A stretch of DNA of 41,615 nucleotides, from assembly GCF_000158815.1 (NCBI RefSeq), contig NZ_GG657738.1:1494301-1535915 (forward strand), in the 5' to 3' direction. Position numbers and translations under genes: made by a program. The stretch comes from Micromonospora sp. ATCC 39149 (GTDB taxonomy: Bacteria > Actinomycetota > Actinomycetes > Mycobacteriales > Micromonosporaceae). Position 1 is the stretch's first letter. Every line of letters starts with the position of its first letter. The notes below the pieces were generated by a model. That model was not told the origin of the DNA and did not search any database. It saw nothing but the letters and a program-made list of their open reading frames with translations. This document shows, one piece after another, positions 25,842 to 34,418 of the stretch.

Positions 25842-27116
25842 ATGCCGCAGACGACTCCGCTCGGTCCACGGGATCCAGACCGGGCCGGTCCCTACGAGCT
25901 GCTCGGCCGGCTCGGCGCAGGCGGCCAGGGCGTGGTCTACCTGGGCCGCGACCGGCAGGGCCGGCTGGTCGCCGTCAAGATGCTCAATCTCTCCCTGCGG
26001 CACCACCCGCGCGCCAAGTCCCGGTTCGCCAAGGAGATCGACGCCGCCCGCCGGGTGGCGCCGTTCTGCACCGCCCAGATCCTCTTCGCCGACGTCGACG
26101 ACGACCCGCCGTACGTGGTGAGCGAGTACATCGAGGGCCCGACCCTCCAGCGGCACGTCCACGAGCGGGGCCCGGTCGCCGACAACGTCCTGCACCGGCT
26201 GGCGGTGGGCACCGCCACCGCACTCGCCGCGATCCACCAGGCCGACGTGGTGCACTGTGACCTCAAGCCGGACAACGTGGTCCTCGGCGCGGACGGCCCC
26301 CGGGTGATCGACTTCGGCATCGCGCGGGCGCTCGACGTCACCGACACGGTGACCAGCAGCATCATGGGCACCGCCCCGTACATGGCCCCGGAACGGTTCC
26401 GCGACGACGAGGTCGGCCCGGCCAGCGACGTGTTCGCCTGGGCGGCCACCATCACGTACGCCGCGACGGGCCGCCCGCCGTTCGGCACCGGGGCGGTCGT
26501 GGCGGTGATGAACCGGGTGCTGCACGACCCACCGGACCTGACCGGTCTCTCCGGCCCGCTGGCCGAGCTGGTCGGGCAGTGCCTGGACAAGGACCACCGG
26601 GCCCGGCCGCCGGCCGATCAGGTCCTGTTGCGGCTGCTTGGGCACCACCCGGGTGTCGGCGCGTCGGTGCCGATCCGGGCGGCCCTGCGGCAGGGCACGG
26701 ACGCGGCGGCCACCCAGGCGGTCCCCCGCCGGCCGGCACCCCACGAACCCACGACGTACCAGCCGAGCGGACCCACGGTCTACCAGCCGAGCGGACCCGC
26801 GGCGTACCAGCCGGTGGCGGCGCACCGGACGGTGACGCACGCCCCGCAGCGCGAGGGCTGGTCGCGGCGGCTGCGCCGGGAGTACGCCGACGCGTGGGGC
26901 ATCTCGACGGCGATCTTCCTCGGCGCGGTCGGTGGCGCCGTGGGGTACGTCGCGTCCACCGCCGTGGACACCGCCGTCGGCGTCGCAGCGGTGACGTTCG
27001 TCGTGGTCTACGGCGTCCGGCTGGTGGCCGCCACGGCGCTGCCGAGAGCCACCCCGCCGCCACCGGCCGCCGAGCCGCCGGAGGGTCCCGGCCCACCCCG
27101 CCGTCTCGGCCCCTGA
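25842..27116 (+). CDS. Membrane Ser/Thr protein kinase (PknB-like domain)
   Basis: A 424-aa eukaryotic-type kinase. Residues 18-275 form the kinase domain: glycine loop GRLGAGGQGVVYLG, ATP lysine Lys46 (VAVKML), catalytic loop HCDLKPDN (Asp140), DFG Asp157, activation segment TSSIMGTAPYMAPERF. The Arg before the catalytic Asp is Cys (non-RD), so activation need not follow the usual phosphorylation scheme. A linker rich in Pro, Thr and Tyr contains three YQPsgP repeats, then two hydrophobic segments near the C-terminus (TAIFLGAVGGAVGYVAS and AAVTFVVVYGVRLVAA) anchor it with no sizeable extracellular sensor. The gene for the SBP-VWA protein starts 29 bp downstream. Start ATG 25842 (MPQTTPLGPRD). 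Confidence 0.93.
   Translation: MPQTTPLGPRDPDRAGPYELLGRLGAGGQGVVYLGRDRQGRLVAVKMLNLSLRHHPRAKSRFAKEIDAARRVAPFCTAQILFADVDDDPPYVVSEYIEGPTLQRHVHERGPVADNVLHRLAVGTATALAAIHQADVVHCDLKPDNVVLGADGPRVIDFGIARALDVTDTVTSSIMGTAPYMAPERFRDDEVGPASDVFAWAATITYAATGRPPFGTGAVVAVMNRVLHDPPDLTGLSGPLAELVGQCLDKDHRARPPADQVLLRLLGHHPGVGASVPIRAALRQGTDAAATQAVPRRPAPHEPTTYQPSGPTVYQPSGPAAYQPVAAHRTVTHAPQREGWSRRLRREYADAWGISTAIFLGAVGGAVGYVASTAVDTAVGVAAVTFVVVYGVRLVAATALPRATPPPPAAEPPEGPGPPRRLGP
26754..26813 (+). repeat. In-frame tandem repeat in kinase linker
   Basis: A 24-bp unit encoding YQPSGPTV is repeated (YQPSGPTV, YQPSGPAA, then a partial YQPVAA). It lies in the linker between the kinase domain and the membrane segments, where it adds Tyr and Pro residues at regular spacing. 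Confidence 0.7.
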
Positions 27117-27145
27117 ACCGCCCGAACCGCATCCTGGAGGATCCA

Positions 27146-28918
27146 ATGACCGCCGGCCAGCGTTCCGCCCGCACATGGCTGCCGTACCCGGTGGCCGTCG
27201 TCGCCGGGCTCGCGGTCATCGCCGCGGCGTACGTGATCGTGCGGCCGGCGCCCGGCGCGGACCGCTCGGGATGTGTGGCGCTGGAGGTGAACTCCTCGAC
27301 GGAGAAGGCCGCTCTGGTCGGCCAGCTCGCCGCCCGCTACAACGCCGCCGACCGGCGCTTCGGCGGGCGCTGCGCCGAGGTGACCGTGCACGGGCTCAAC
27401 TCTGGCAAGGCGATGGAGGCCCTCGCCGCGGGGAACTGGTCCGGCCGGCAGCCGACGGTCCCGGCCCCGCAGGTGTGGCTGCCGACGTCCTCGCTGTGGA
27501 CCGGGCGGCTGCGGCTGCTCGACGAACAGGCGGGCCGGGCGGCGCAGACCCCCGACCGGTACCCGTCGATCGCCAACAGCCCGCTGGTCATCGCCATGCC
27601 CCTGGAAAAGGGTGAGCTGGTACGCCAGCGCGGCCGGCTCGGCTGGGCGGACATCCTCGGGCTCTCCGGCGACGCCGGCTGGGCGGCCTTCGGGCGGCCC
27701 GAGTGGGGCCGGTTCACCTTCGGCAAGGACAACCCCAACCTGTCCACCTCGGGGCTGGCGGCCACCATCGCCACCTACTACGCGGCGGTGCGACGGGCCA
27801 GCGACCTGACGAAGGCGGACCTGGCGAAGCCGGCGGTGACCCAGTTCGTCCGCCGGATCGAGGCGAACGTCTCGCACTACAGCGACGACTCGGTGGACCT
27901 GCTGCGCGACCTCGCCGAGGCGGACCTCGGCGGGGCCGGCGACGCGCGGGCCCGGGACATGAGCGCGATCGTGGTGCAGGAGGAGCTGCTCTACCAGTAC
28001 AACGAGGGGCAGCTCAGCCCCATCCCGGGCCAGAAGCCACGGGTGCCGCTGGTCGCGGTGCACCCGAGTGAGGGCACGTTCAACCTCGACCACCCGTACG
28101 TCGTGCTGCCCTCGGCCGACCAGGCGCAGCAGGCGGCGGCCCAGGACTTCCTGGCCTTCCTCCAGGACGACCCGCAGCAGCGCAGCTTCACCGACCTCGG
28201 CTTCCGCGACCACGAGCGCCGGGCGTCGGACGCTCTGGTCGCCGCCGTCCGGGGCGGGCCCGAGGGACAACTGACCTACTTCGACCCGCCGGCGCCCGAG
28301 GTCGTCGACGCGATCCTGCGCGGGTGGAGCACGCTGCGCAAGAAAGCGAACATCCTGCTCGCCGTGGACACCTCCGGGTCGATGAACGCACGTGTGGGCG
28401 GCCGTACCCGCTTCCAGGTGGCCACCACCGCCGCCGACCGGGCGGTCGGGCTGCTCAACTCCGCCGACCGGGTGGCGCTGTGGTCGTTCTCGTCGGAGAC
28501 GGACCAGCGGCGGGGAAAGCCGTACAGCGAGGAGATCCGGCTGGGGCCCTACGACCGGGCCGCGTTCACGCGCCGGCTCACCGGGCTGCGGGTGGGGGGC
28601 AACACCGCGCTGTACGCGACGGTCCGCGCCGCGCACCGCCGGCTGCTCGACAACCACGACCCGGACCGGATCAACGCGGTGGTGGTGCTCACCGACGGCA
28701 AGAACGAGTACCCCAGGGACAACGATCTCGATCGGCTGCTCGCCGACATCGAGCTGGACCCGAACCGGCCGGTCAAGGTGTTCTGCGTCGCGTTCGACCG
28801 GGAGTCCGACCTGGCCGCGCTGGACCGGATCGCCGGGGCCAGCGCCGGCAAGGCGTTCGACGCCACGGACCCGGCGACGATCGACGAGGCGTTCGTGAAG
28901 CTGGTCAGCAGCTTCTGA
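27146..28918 (+). CDS. Membrane-anchored substrate-binding and VWA domain protein
   Basis: A 590-aa protein with an N-terminal membrane anchor (VAVVAGLAVIAAAYVIV), so the rest lies outside the cell. Residues 40-390 resemble an extracellular solute-binding protein (CVALEVNSSTEKAALVGQLAARYN, VWLPTSSLW, IANSPLVIAMP, ATIATYYAAV). From about residue 400 comes a von Willebrand factor A domain with an intact MIDAS: DTSGSM (Asp408), the Thr in GGNTALYATV and LTDGKNEYP. The domain pair is a known actinomycete architecture of unknown role. ATG 27146 has GGAGG 7 nt upstream. It is 29 bp behind the kinase gene, so kinase and SBP-VWA protein are likely co-transcribed. No permease or ATPase neighbour is present. 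Confidence 0.92.
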   Translation: MTAGQRSARTWLPYPVAVVAGLAVIAAAYVIVRPAPGADRSGCVALEVNSSTEKAALVGQLAARYNAADRRFGGRCAEVTVHGLNSGKAMEALAAGNWSGRQPTVPAPQVWLPTSSLWTGRLRLLDEQAGRAAQTPDRYPSIANSPLVIAMPLEKGELVRQRGRLGWADILGLSGDAGWAAFGRPEWGRFTFGKDNPNLSTSGLAATIATYYAAVRRASDLTKADLAKPAVTQFVRRIEANVSHYSDDSVDLLRDLAEADLGGAGDARARDMSAIVVQEELLYQYNEGQLSPIPGQKPRVPLVAVHPSEGTFNLDHPYVVLPSADQAQQAAAQDFLAFLQDDPQQRSFTDLGFRDHERRASDALVAAVRGGPEGQLTYFDPPAPEVVDAILRGWSTLRKKANILLAVDTSGSMNARVGGRTRFQVATTAADRAVGLLNSADRVALWSFSSETDQRRGKPYSEEIRLGPYDRAAFTRRLTGLRVGGNTALYATVRAAHRRLLDNHDPDRINAVVVLTDGKNEYPRDNDLDRLLADIELDPNRPVKVFCVAFDRESDLAALDRIAGASAGKAFDATDPATIDEAFVKLVSSF

Positions 28919-28925
28919 TCAGCCG

Positions 28926-28958
28926 CCCGCCGACCAGCGTCCGCTGGTCGGCGGGTTT
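28926..28958. terminator. Strong bidirectional terminator
   Basis: CCCGCCGACCAGCG (28926-28939) and CGCTGGTCGGCGGG (28942-28955) are a perfect 14-bp inverted repeat, followed by TTT. It lies between the SBP-VWA stop and the convergent thioesterase stop, serving both genes. Confidence 0.85.
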
Positions 28959-28964
28959 CGCCGA

Positions 28965-29849
28965 TCAGCGGGCGACGCGGCGCAGCAGACCCTCCTGCAC
29001 GGAGCTGGCGATGTGCCGGCCGTCGGTGGTGAACATCCGGCCGGTGGCCAGCCCCCGGGCCCCGGAGGCGGACGGGCTCCAGCAGTCGTAGAGGAACCAC
29101 TCGTCGGCCCGGAACGGCCGGTGGAACCACAGGGCGTGGTCGAGGCTCGCCCCGACCACGCCGCCGGGGCCCCAGACCTCGCCGTGCACCGACAGCACCG
29201 AGTCCAGCAGGGTCAGGTCGGAGGCGTACGTCAGGGCGCAGGCGTGCAGCAGCGGATCGTCGGGGAGCTTGCCGTCGATACGCATCCACACCCGCTGGTG
29301 CGGGTCGGCGGGGCGGTCGCCGGGGCGGACCCAGCCGGGCTCGCCGACGTAGCGCACGTCGATCGGGCGGGGGATCTGCCCCCAGATGCCCAACCGTTCT
29401 GGGTACCGGGCGAGGCGGTCGGTCATGGTGGGCACGTCGTCCGGCCACGGCACGTCGGGCGGGGTGGGGGCGTGGTGGTCCAGCCCCTCCTCCTCGCGCC
29501 GCTGGAACGACGCCGACATGAAGAAGATCGGTTTGTCGTGCTGGAGCGCCACCGACCGGCGTACCGAGAACGACCGGCCGTCGCGGATGTTCTCCACCTG
29601 GTACTCGATCGGCTCGGCCGGGTCGCCGGGGCGGACGAAGTAGCCGTGCAGGGAGTGGACGAACCGTTCGGGGGCGACCGTGCGGCCGGCGGCGACCAGG
29701 GCCTGACCGGCGACCTGGCCACCGTAGACCCGCTGCGGGCCGACCGGGGGGCTCATCCCCCGGAAGGTCATCGCGTCGGTGTGCTCAAGGTCGAGGATCT
29801 CCAGCAGCTGATCGACGGCCGCCTGGCCGACGGTCGCCCCGTCGGTCAC
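28965..29849 (-). CDS. tesB: Acyl-CoA thioesterase II
   Basis: Hydrolyses acyl-CoA to free fatty acid and CoA; TesB family with two tandem hot-dog folds, 294 aa. Segments: RVYGGQVAGQALVAAGRTV, HSLHGYFVRPGDPAEPI, GRSFSVRRSVALQ and IFFMSASFQRREEEGLDH in the first half; SLDHALWFHRPFRADEWFLYDCWSPSASGARGLATGRMFTTDG and SSVQEGLLR in the second, which hold the expected catalytic Asp (SLDHALWFH), Ser/Thr and Gln (VQEG). GTG 29849 overlaps the pyk stop codon (GTGA), indicating translational coupling with pyruvate kinase. The longer frame is a shadow of pyk. Confidence 0.95.
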   Translation of the reverse strand: MTDGATVGQAAVDQLLEILDLEHTDAMTFRGMSPPVGPQRVYGGQVAGQALVAAGRTVAPERFVHSLHGYFVRPGDPAEPIEYQVENIRDGRSFSVRRSVALQHDKPIFFMSASFQRREEEGLDHHAPTPPDVPWPDDVPTMTDRLARYPERLGIWGQIPRPIDVRYVGEPGWVRPGDRPADPHQRVWMRIDGKLPDDPLLHACALTYASDLTLLDSVLSVHGEVWGPGGVVGASLDHALWFHRPFRADEWFLYDCWSPSASGARGLATGRMFTTDGRHIASSVQEGLLRRVAR

Positions 29850-31294
29850 TGCAACGCCCGCGCGGAGGCCGCGTCGACCAGCGAGCCGAGCTGGTGCACG
29901 CGCAGGGTGTTGGTGGAGCCGGGGGTGCCGGGCGGGCTGCCGGCGACGATTACCACGTAGTCGCCGGGGTTGGCCCGGTCGAGGCCGAGCAGCGCCTGGT
30001 CGACCTGGCGGAACATGTCGTCGGTGTGCTCGACGAACGGCATCAGGAACGTCTCCACGCCCCAGCAGAGGGCGAGCTGGCTGCGCACCTCGGGCACCGG
30101 GGTGAACGCCCACAGCGGCAGGTCGCAGTGCAGCCGGCTGAGCCGCTTCACGGTGTCGCCGGTCTGCGAGAACGCCACCAGGGCCTTCGCGCCGATGGCC
30201 CGGGCGATCGACGACGCGGCCACGGTGAGCGCCCCGCCGTGGGTGCGCGGATCGTGCTGGAGTCGGGGCACCCCGATCGAGCCGGCCTCGGTGGTCGTGA
30301 TGATCTTGGCCATGGTGCTCACCGTGAGCACCGGGTACTTGCCGACGCTGGTCTCGCCGGAGAGCATCACCGCGTCCGCGCCGTCGAGCACCGCGTTGGC
30401 CACGTCGGACGCCTCGGCCCGCGTCGGCCGCGAGTTCTCGATCATGGAGTCGAGCATCTGGGTGGCCACGATGACCGGCTTGGCGTTCTCCCGGCACAGC
30501 TGCACGGCGCGCTTCTGCACCAGGGGGACCTGGTCCAGCGGCAGCTCGACGCCGAGGTCGCCACGGGCGACCATGACGCCGTCGAAGGCCAGCACGATCG
30601 CCTCCAGGTGATCGACCGCCTCCGGCTTCTCGACCTTGGCCAGCACCGGGCGGCGGACGCCCTCCTCGTCCATGATGTTGTGGACGAGCTTGATGTCCTC
30701 CGCCGAGCGGACGAAGGACAGCGCGATCATGTCGGCGCCCAGGCCGAGGGCGAAGCGCAGGTCCTCGGCGTCCTTCTCCGACAGCGCGGGGACGCTGACC
30801 GCCACGTTCGGCAGCGAGACGCCCTTGTTGTTGGAGACCGGGCCGCCCTCGGTGACCAGGCAGCGGATGTCGTTGCCGGCCACCTCGCTGACCTCGACGG
30901 CCACCCGACCGTCGTCGATGAGCAGCCGGTCGCCGGCCTTCACCTCCTGCGGCAGCTTGCGGTAGGTGCAGGAAACCCGGTCCTTCGTGCCGAGAACGTC
31001 GTCCCCGGTGATCACGACCGAGTCGCCGGTGCGCCACTCGTGCGGGCCGTCGGCGAACCGGCCGAGCCGGATCTTCGGGCCCTGAAGGTCGGCGAGCACG
31101 GCCACCGGCCGGCCGGCGGCGTCGGCGGCCTCGCGGACGAGTCGGCAGACCGCCTCGTGGTCCGCGTGGCTGCCGTGGCTGAAGTTGAGCCTCGCCACGT
31201 TCATGCCCGCTTCGACGAGCCCCCGGATGCGCTCCGGGGACGAGGTTGCGGGACCAAGGGTGCAGACGATCTTCGCGCGGCGTGTCACGCCCAT
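29846..31294 (-). CDS. pyk: Pyruvate kinase
   Basis: Last glycolytic enzyme, phosphoenolpyruvate plus ADP to pyruvate plus ATP, 482 aa. The A domain begins RRAKIVCTLGPATSSPERIRGLVEAGMNVARLNFSHGSHADH; the B domain follows LADLQGPKIRLGRF; active-site signature region VLAKVEKPEAVDHLEAI with the catalytic Lys, metal site VARGDLGVELP, and ATQMLDSMI with SDVANAVLDGADAVMLSGETSVGKYP; C-terminal domain to GSTNTLRVHQLG. ATG 31294 has a strong ribosome site (GGAGGAGAG) 8 nt upstream. A 7-bp hairpin sits immediately before that site. It is coupled to tesB by a 4-bp overlap. Confidence 0.97.
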   Translation of the reverse strand: MGVTRRAKIVCTLGPATSSPERIRGLVEAGMNVARLNFSHGSHADHEAVCRLVREAADAAGRPVAVLADLQGPKIRLGRFADGPHEWRTGDSVVITGDDVLGTKDRVSCTYRKLPQEVKAGDRLLIDDGRVAVEVSEVAGNDIRCLVTEGGPVSNNKGVSLPNVAVSVPALSEKDAEDLRFALGLGADMIALSFVRSAEDIKLVHNIMDEEGVRRPVLAKVEKPEAVDHLEAIVLAFDGVMVARGDLGVELPLDQVPLVQKRAVQLCRENAKPVIVATQMLDSMIENSRPTRAEASDVANAVLDGADAVMLSGETSVGKYPVLTVSTMAKIITTTEAGSIGVPRLQHDPRTHGGALTVAASSIARAIGAKALVAFSQTGDTVKRLSRLHCDLPLWAFTPVPEVRSQLALCWGVETFLMPFVEHTDDMFRQVDQALLGLDRANPGDYVVIVAGSPPGTPGSTNTLRVHQLGSLVDAASARALQ

Positions 31295-31312
31295 TAGGCT
31301 AGTCTCTCCTCC

Positions 31313-31334
31313 GGGTCGGTCTGCGGGCCGACCC
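31313..31334 (-). promoter_or_regulatory. Hairpin next to the pyk ribosome binding site
   Basis: GGGTCGG (31313-31319) and CCGACCC (31328-31334) form a 7-bp stem with an 8-nt loop directly upstream of the pyk GGAGGAGAG on the minus strand. It may influence access to the ribosome site. This is inference from position. Confidence 0.35.
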
Positions 31335-31698
31335 CTTTCGGACTACGGAACAGTTGTTCAACGACGCGTCGCACCCGCGCAGCCGGCGGGCGAAACCGCA
31401 CCGGAAGCATCGTCCGGAGTCGTCGTGTGTCGGCGGGCATCGGCGACCGCGCGCCGGGAATCGTACCCCCCGCTGTCACCTCCGTCGGACGCGCTCCCCG
31501 CCGCCACGCATGACGCTAGCAGCGCGCGGCGGCAGACCGCCGTCACGATCACGACAGCCGCGGCCCTACCGGCCGGCACCGCCGCCGGACGAGACGTCAG
31601 CTCCGCGTTCGTCCGGCCAATCCCGCGCCCTTCCCCCTGAGTGATCAAACCACTACCTTCTGAAGGATTCTCGTAACCGGTGGTGAGTGAGGGATCGC
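31335..31698. other. Divergent intergenic region between pyk and GMC oxidoreductase
   Basis: About 360 bp expected to hold both promoters. Reading frames of about 96 codons cross it on both strands (the minus-strand one from ATG 31648), but they are low-complexity Ala/Arg/Ser-rich and lack family features, so I do not call them. The stretch from 31640 to 31685 is notably less GC-rich and carries GATCAAACC and CTTCTGAAGGATTCTC, with a weak ACCAC/GTGGT inverted pair; it is the likely control region of the oxidoreductase gene. Confidence 0.4.
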
Positions 31699-33291
31699 GT
31701 GGAGGAGTTCGACTACGTCGTGGTGGGTGCGGGCGCGGCCGGCTGCGTGCTGGCCAACCGGCTCAGCGCGGACCCGGCGACCCGGGTGCTGCTGGTCGAG
31801 GCGGGTGGGTGGGACCGCAGCCCGTTCGTGCGCATTCCGAAGGCGTTCAGCAAGCTCATGGACGACCGGCGCACCGCCTGGCACTACCCGGCCGAGGCGG
31901 CCCCGGGGCGGCGGGAGGTGTGGCAGCGCGGCCGGCTGGTCGGCGGCTCCAGCTCCGTCAACGGCATGGTCTACGGCCGCGGCGACCCGGTCGACTGGGA
32001 CGGCCTCGAACGCCTCGGCAACCCGGGCTGGGGGTGGGACACCATGCTGCCGATCTTCCGGCGGCTGGAGGACCACCCGCTGGGCGCGTCGCCGACGCGC
32101 GGGGCGGGCGGGCCGCTGCGGCTGTCCTCGGCGACCGGCACCGACGAGCTGTGCGAGCGGACGATCGCGGCCGGGGAGGCGCTGGGCTGGCGCCGGGCCG
32201 ACGACCTGAACGCCGACGGGGACGAGCGGATCGGCTATGTCACGGCGACCATCCACGACGGCCGCCGGGTCAGCGCCGCCAACGCGTTCCTGCACCCGGT
32301 GCGGGACCGGCCGAACCTGACCGTCGCGGTGGACACGACCGTGCGGCGGATCCTCGTGCGCGCCGGCCGGGCGGTCGGCGTACGGGCCGACAGCGGGGGT
32401 CGCACCGTCGACTACACCGCCTCGGCGGAGGTGATCCTCGCCGCCGGGGCGATCGCCAGCCCGCAACTGTTGCAGGTGTCGGGCATCGGGCCGGCCGAAA
32501 CGTTGCGGCGGGCCGGCGTTGACGTGCTGCTCGACCGGCCCCGGGTGGGCCTCGGGCTGCGCGAGCACCGGTCGATGCGGGCGCAATTCCGGCTGACCGG
32601 CGACGGCGGCTACAACCACATGCTGGGCAGCCTGCTCGGGCAGGGCCTGGCCGCCCTGCGGTACGCGCTGGCCCGGCGGGGGCCGCTGAGCCTGCCGGTG
32701 CACGACGTGGGGGCGCACATCCGGTCCACCTCGGAGGTCGACCACCCGGACGCCCAACTGCTGATCGCGCCCTTCTCGGCGGCCCCGCCCCGGCCGGGCC
32801 ACGCGCTGGAGCTGGAGACCGAGGCGGGGATGATGGGCCTGTGCACGGTCACCCGGCCGGACAGCGAGGGCAGCCTGGCCATCGTCTCGGCCGACCCCCA
32901 CACGCCGCCCAGGATCGTGGCCAACTACTTCGCCACCGGGCACGACCGGCGGGTCGCCGTGGACGCCTTCCGCCGGATGCGGGAGCTGTTCGCCACCGCG
33001 CCGATCGCCGGGCGGATCGCCGCAGAGACGGTGCCCGGCCCGGCCGTACGCGGCGACCGGGAGATCGTCGAGGCGGCGCTGGCGCTGGGCTACTGCGGTT
33101 ACCACGCGGTCGGCACCTGCGGCATGGGTCCCTCCGACGAGCACGTCGTCGACCCCCGGCTGCGGGTGCGCGGCATCGACGCGCTGCGGGTGGTGGACGC
33201 CTCGGTGCTGCCAGTGCTGGTGTCCGGATACCTCAACGCCCCGGTGATGGCCCTGGCCTGGCGGGCGGCCGACCTGATCCGGGCCGGCTGA
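31699..33291 (+). CDS. GMC family FAD oxidoreductase
   Basis: Choline/alcohol dehydrogenase-like flavoprotein, 530 aa. FAD-binding VVVGAGAAGCVLANRLS at the N-terminus, GMC signature 1 GRLVGGSSSVNGMVYGRG (near residue 80), signature 2 region SAEVILAAGAIASPQLLQVSGIGP, catalytic His in GYCGYHAVGTCGMGP and Asn in SGYLNAPVMALAWRAADLI. GTG 31699 (MEEFDYVV) is preferred because GAGGG lies 5 nt upstream; GTG 31687 is less likely. An aldo/keto reductase gene follows after 84 bp, so the pair may handle alcohol/aldehyde interconversion of a common substrate. The substrate is not predictable. Confidence 0.94.
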   Translation: MEEFDYVVVGAGAAGCVLANRLSADPATRVLLVEAGGWDRSPFVRIPKAFSKLMDDRRTAWHYPAEAAPGRREVWQRGRLVGGSSSVNGMVYGRGDPVDWDGLERLGNPGWGWDTMLPIFRRLEDHPLGASPTRGAGGPLRLSSATGTDELCERTIAAGEALGWRRADDLNADGDERIGYVTATIHDGRRVSAANAFLHPVRDRPNLTVAVDTTVRRILVRAGRAVGVRADSGGRTVDYTASAEVILAAGAIASPQLLQVSGIGPAETLRRAGVDVLLDRPRVGLGLREHRSMRAQFRLTGDGGYNHMLGSLLGQGLAALRYALARRGPLSLPVHDVGAHIRSTSEVDHPDAQLLIAPFSAAPPRPGHALELETEAGMMGLCTVTRPDSEGSLAIVSADPHTPPRIVANYFATGHDRRVAVDAFRRMRELFATAPIAGRIAAETVPGPAVRGDREIVEAALALGYCGYHAVGTCGMGPSDEHVVDPRLRVRGIDALRVVDASVLPVLVSGYLNAPVMALAWRAADLIRAG

Positions 33292-33375
33292 GTGGCTTTC
33301 GGTGCTGCGCCCGGGGCAGTGGCCCTCCGACGGCACAATCGACCCGTCGACGCACACAGGATTGGGGTTCGACTC

Positions 33376-34248
33376 ATGGCTGACGACGCTGGCAGGCAGC
33401 CCGCGAAAGCCTCCGGCGCGTACCGGATCGGCGGCGACCTCCAGGTCGACCGGCTCGGCTACGGGGCGATGCAGCTCACCGGGCCAGGCGTCTGGGGCGA
33501 CCCGAAGGACCCGGCCGAGGCGGTGCGGGTGCTGCGCCGGGCGTACGAGCTGGGCGTGACGTTCATCGACACCGCCGACTCGTACGGGCCGTTCGTCTCC
33601 GAGCTGCTGATCAGGCAGGCGCTGCACCCGTACGCCGACGACCTGGTCATCGCGACCAAGGCGGGGCTGACCCGCTCCGGTCCGGGCGACTGGCGGCCGG
33701 TGGGCCGGCCGGAGTACCTGCGCCAGCAGTGCGAGCTGAGCCTGCGTCACCTGGGCCTGGAAACCATCGGGCTGTACCAGTTGCACCGCATCGACGCGAA
33801 GGTGCCGCTGGCCGACCAGCTCGGCGAGCTGGCGCTGCTCAAGCAGGAGGGCAAGATCCGGCACATCGGCCTGTCCGAGGTGACCGTCGCGCAGATCGAG
33901 CAGGCCCGCAAGATCACCCCGATCGCGTCGGTGCAGAACCTGTACAACCTCGCCGACCGCAGCGCCGAGGACGTGCTCGACCACTGCGAGCGCAACGACC
34001 TGGCGTTCATCCCGTGGTTCCCGATCGCCACCGGCAACCTGGCGAAGCCGGGAGGCCCGCTGGACGCGATCTCCACCGACCACGGCGCGACGCCCGCGCA
34101 GCTCGCGCTCGCCTGGCTGTTGCGGCGCTCGCCGGTCGTGCTTCCCATTCCGGGCACGTCGTCGGTGGCGCACCTGGAGGAGAACGTGGCCGCCGCCGAG
34201 GTGCGGCTCACCGACGACGAGTACGCGGCCCTCGCGAAGGCCGCCTGA
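33376..34248 (+). CDS. Aldo/keto reductase
   Basis: NADPH-dependent (alpha/beta)8-barrel reductase, 290 aa. The catalytic tetrad is readable: Asp65 and Tyr70 (FIDTADSYG), Lys95 (VIATKAG) and His137 (YQLHRID). Cofactor segments follow: IRHIGLSEV, VQNLYNL, the AFIPWFPIATG loop and VVLPIPGTSSVAHLEEN. It resembles the YdbC/oxidoreductase subgroup of AKRs in length and motif order. ATG 33376 is the usual start (MADDAGRQPAKASGAYRIGG). It probably forms one transcript with the GMC gene (84 bp gap). Physiological substrate unknown. Confidence 0.94.
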   Translation: MADDAGRQPAKASGAYRIGGDLQVDRLGYGAMQLTGPGVWGDPKDPAEAVRVLRRAYELGVTFIDTADSYGPFVSELLIRQALHPYADDLVIATKAGLTRSGPGDWRPVGRPEYLRQQCELSLRHLGLETIGLYQLHRIDAKVPLADQLGELALLKQEGKIRHIGLSEVTVAQIEQARKITPIASVQNLYNLADRSAEDVLDHCERNDLAFIPWFPIATGNLAKPGGPLDAISTDHGATPAQLALAWLLRRSPVVLPIPGTSSVAHLEENVAAAEVRLTDDEYAALAKAA

Positions 34249-34313
34249 ACCCGCCGCCCACGCCGCCCACGGGGGCGGGGAAAGCCGTTGGCCTCCGGTA
34301 CGAGCCGGCGGCA

Positions 34314-34418
34314 CGGCGGCCGAAGGTCTTTCCCACCTACGCCACGTGCCAGCGGGACACCGACCGCAAGATCCCCGTCGTCGTGGTCGTGCGCCTGACC
34401 GGCAGTCAGAGGGCGTAG
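34314..34418 (+). pseudogene. C-terminal remnant of a deazaflavin-dependent (Ddn) nitroreductase
   Basis: The last 34 codons of a frame ending at TAG 34416-34418 read RRPKVFPTYATCQRDTDRKI followed by PVVVVVRL. This matches the C-terminus of F420-dependent nitroreductases of the Ddn family, which end in a FP-Y-Y-Q-x-T-R-IPVVVLxxL pattern. No upstream domain is found, so only the tail of the gene survives, just behind the aldo/keto reductase. Similarity is recalled from the family, not computed. Confidence 0.5.

Noticed and set aside
31358..31648. 96-aa minus-strand frame in the pyk-GMC spacer
   Set aside because: It has a short hydrophobic stretch that could mimic a signal sequence but no ribosome site, no family and low complexity; kept as intergenic.
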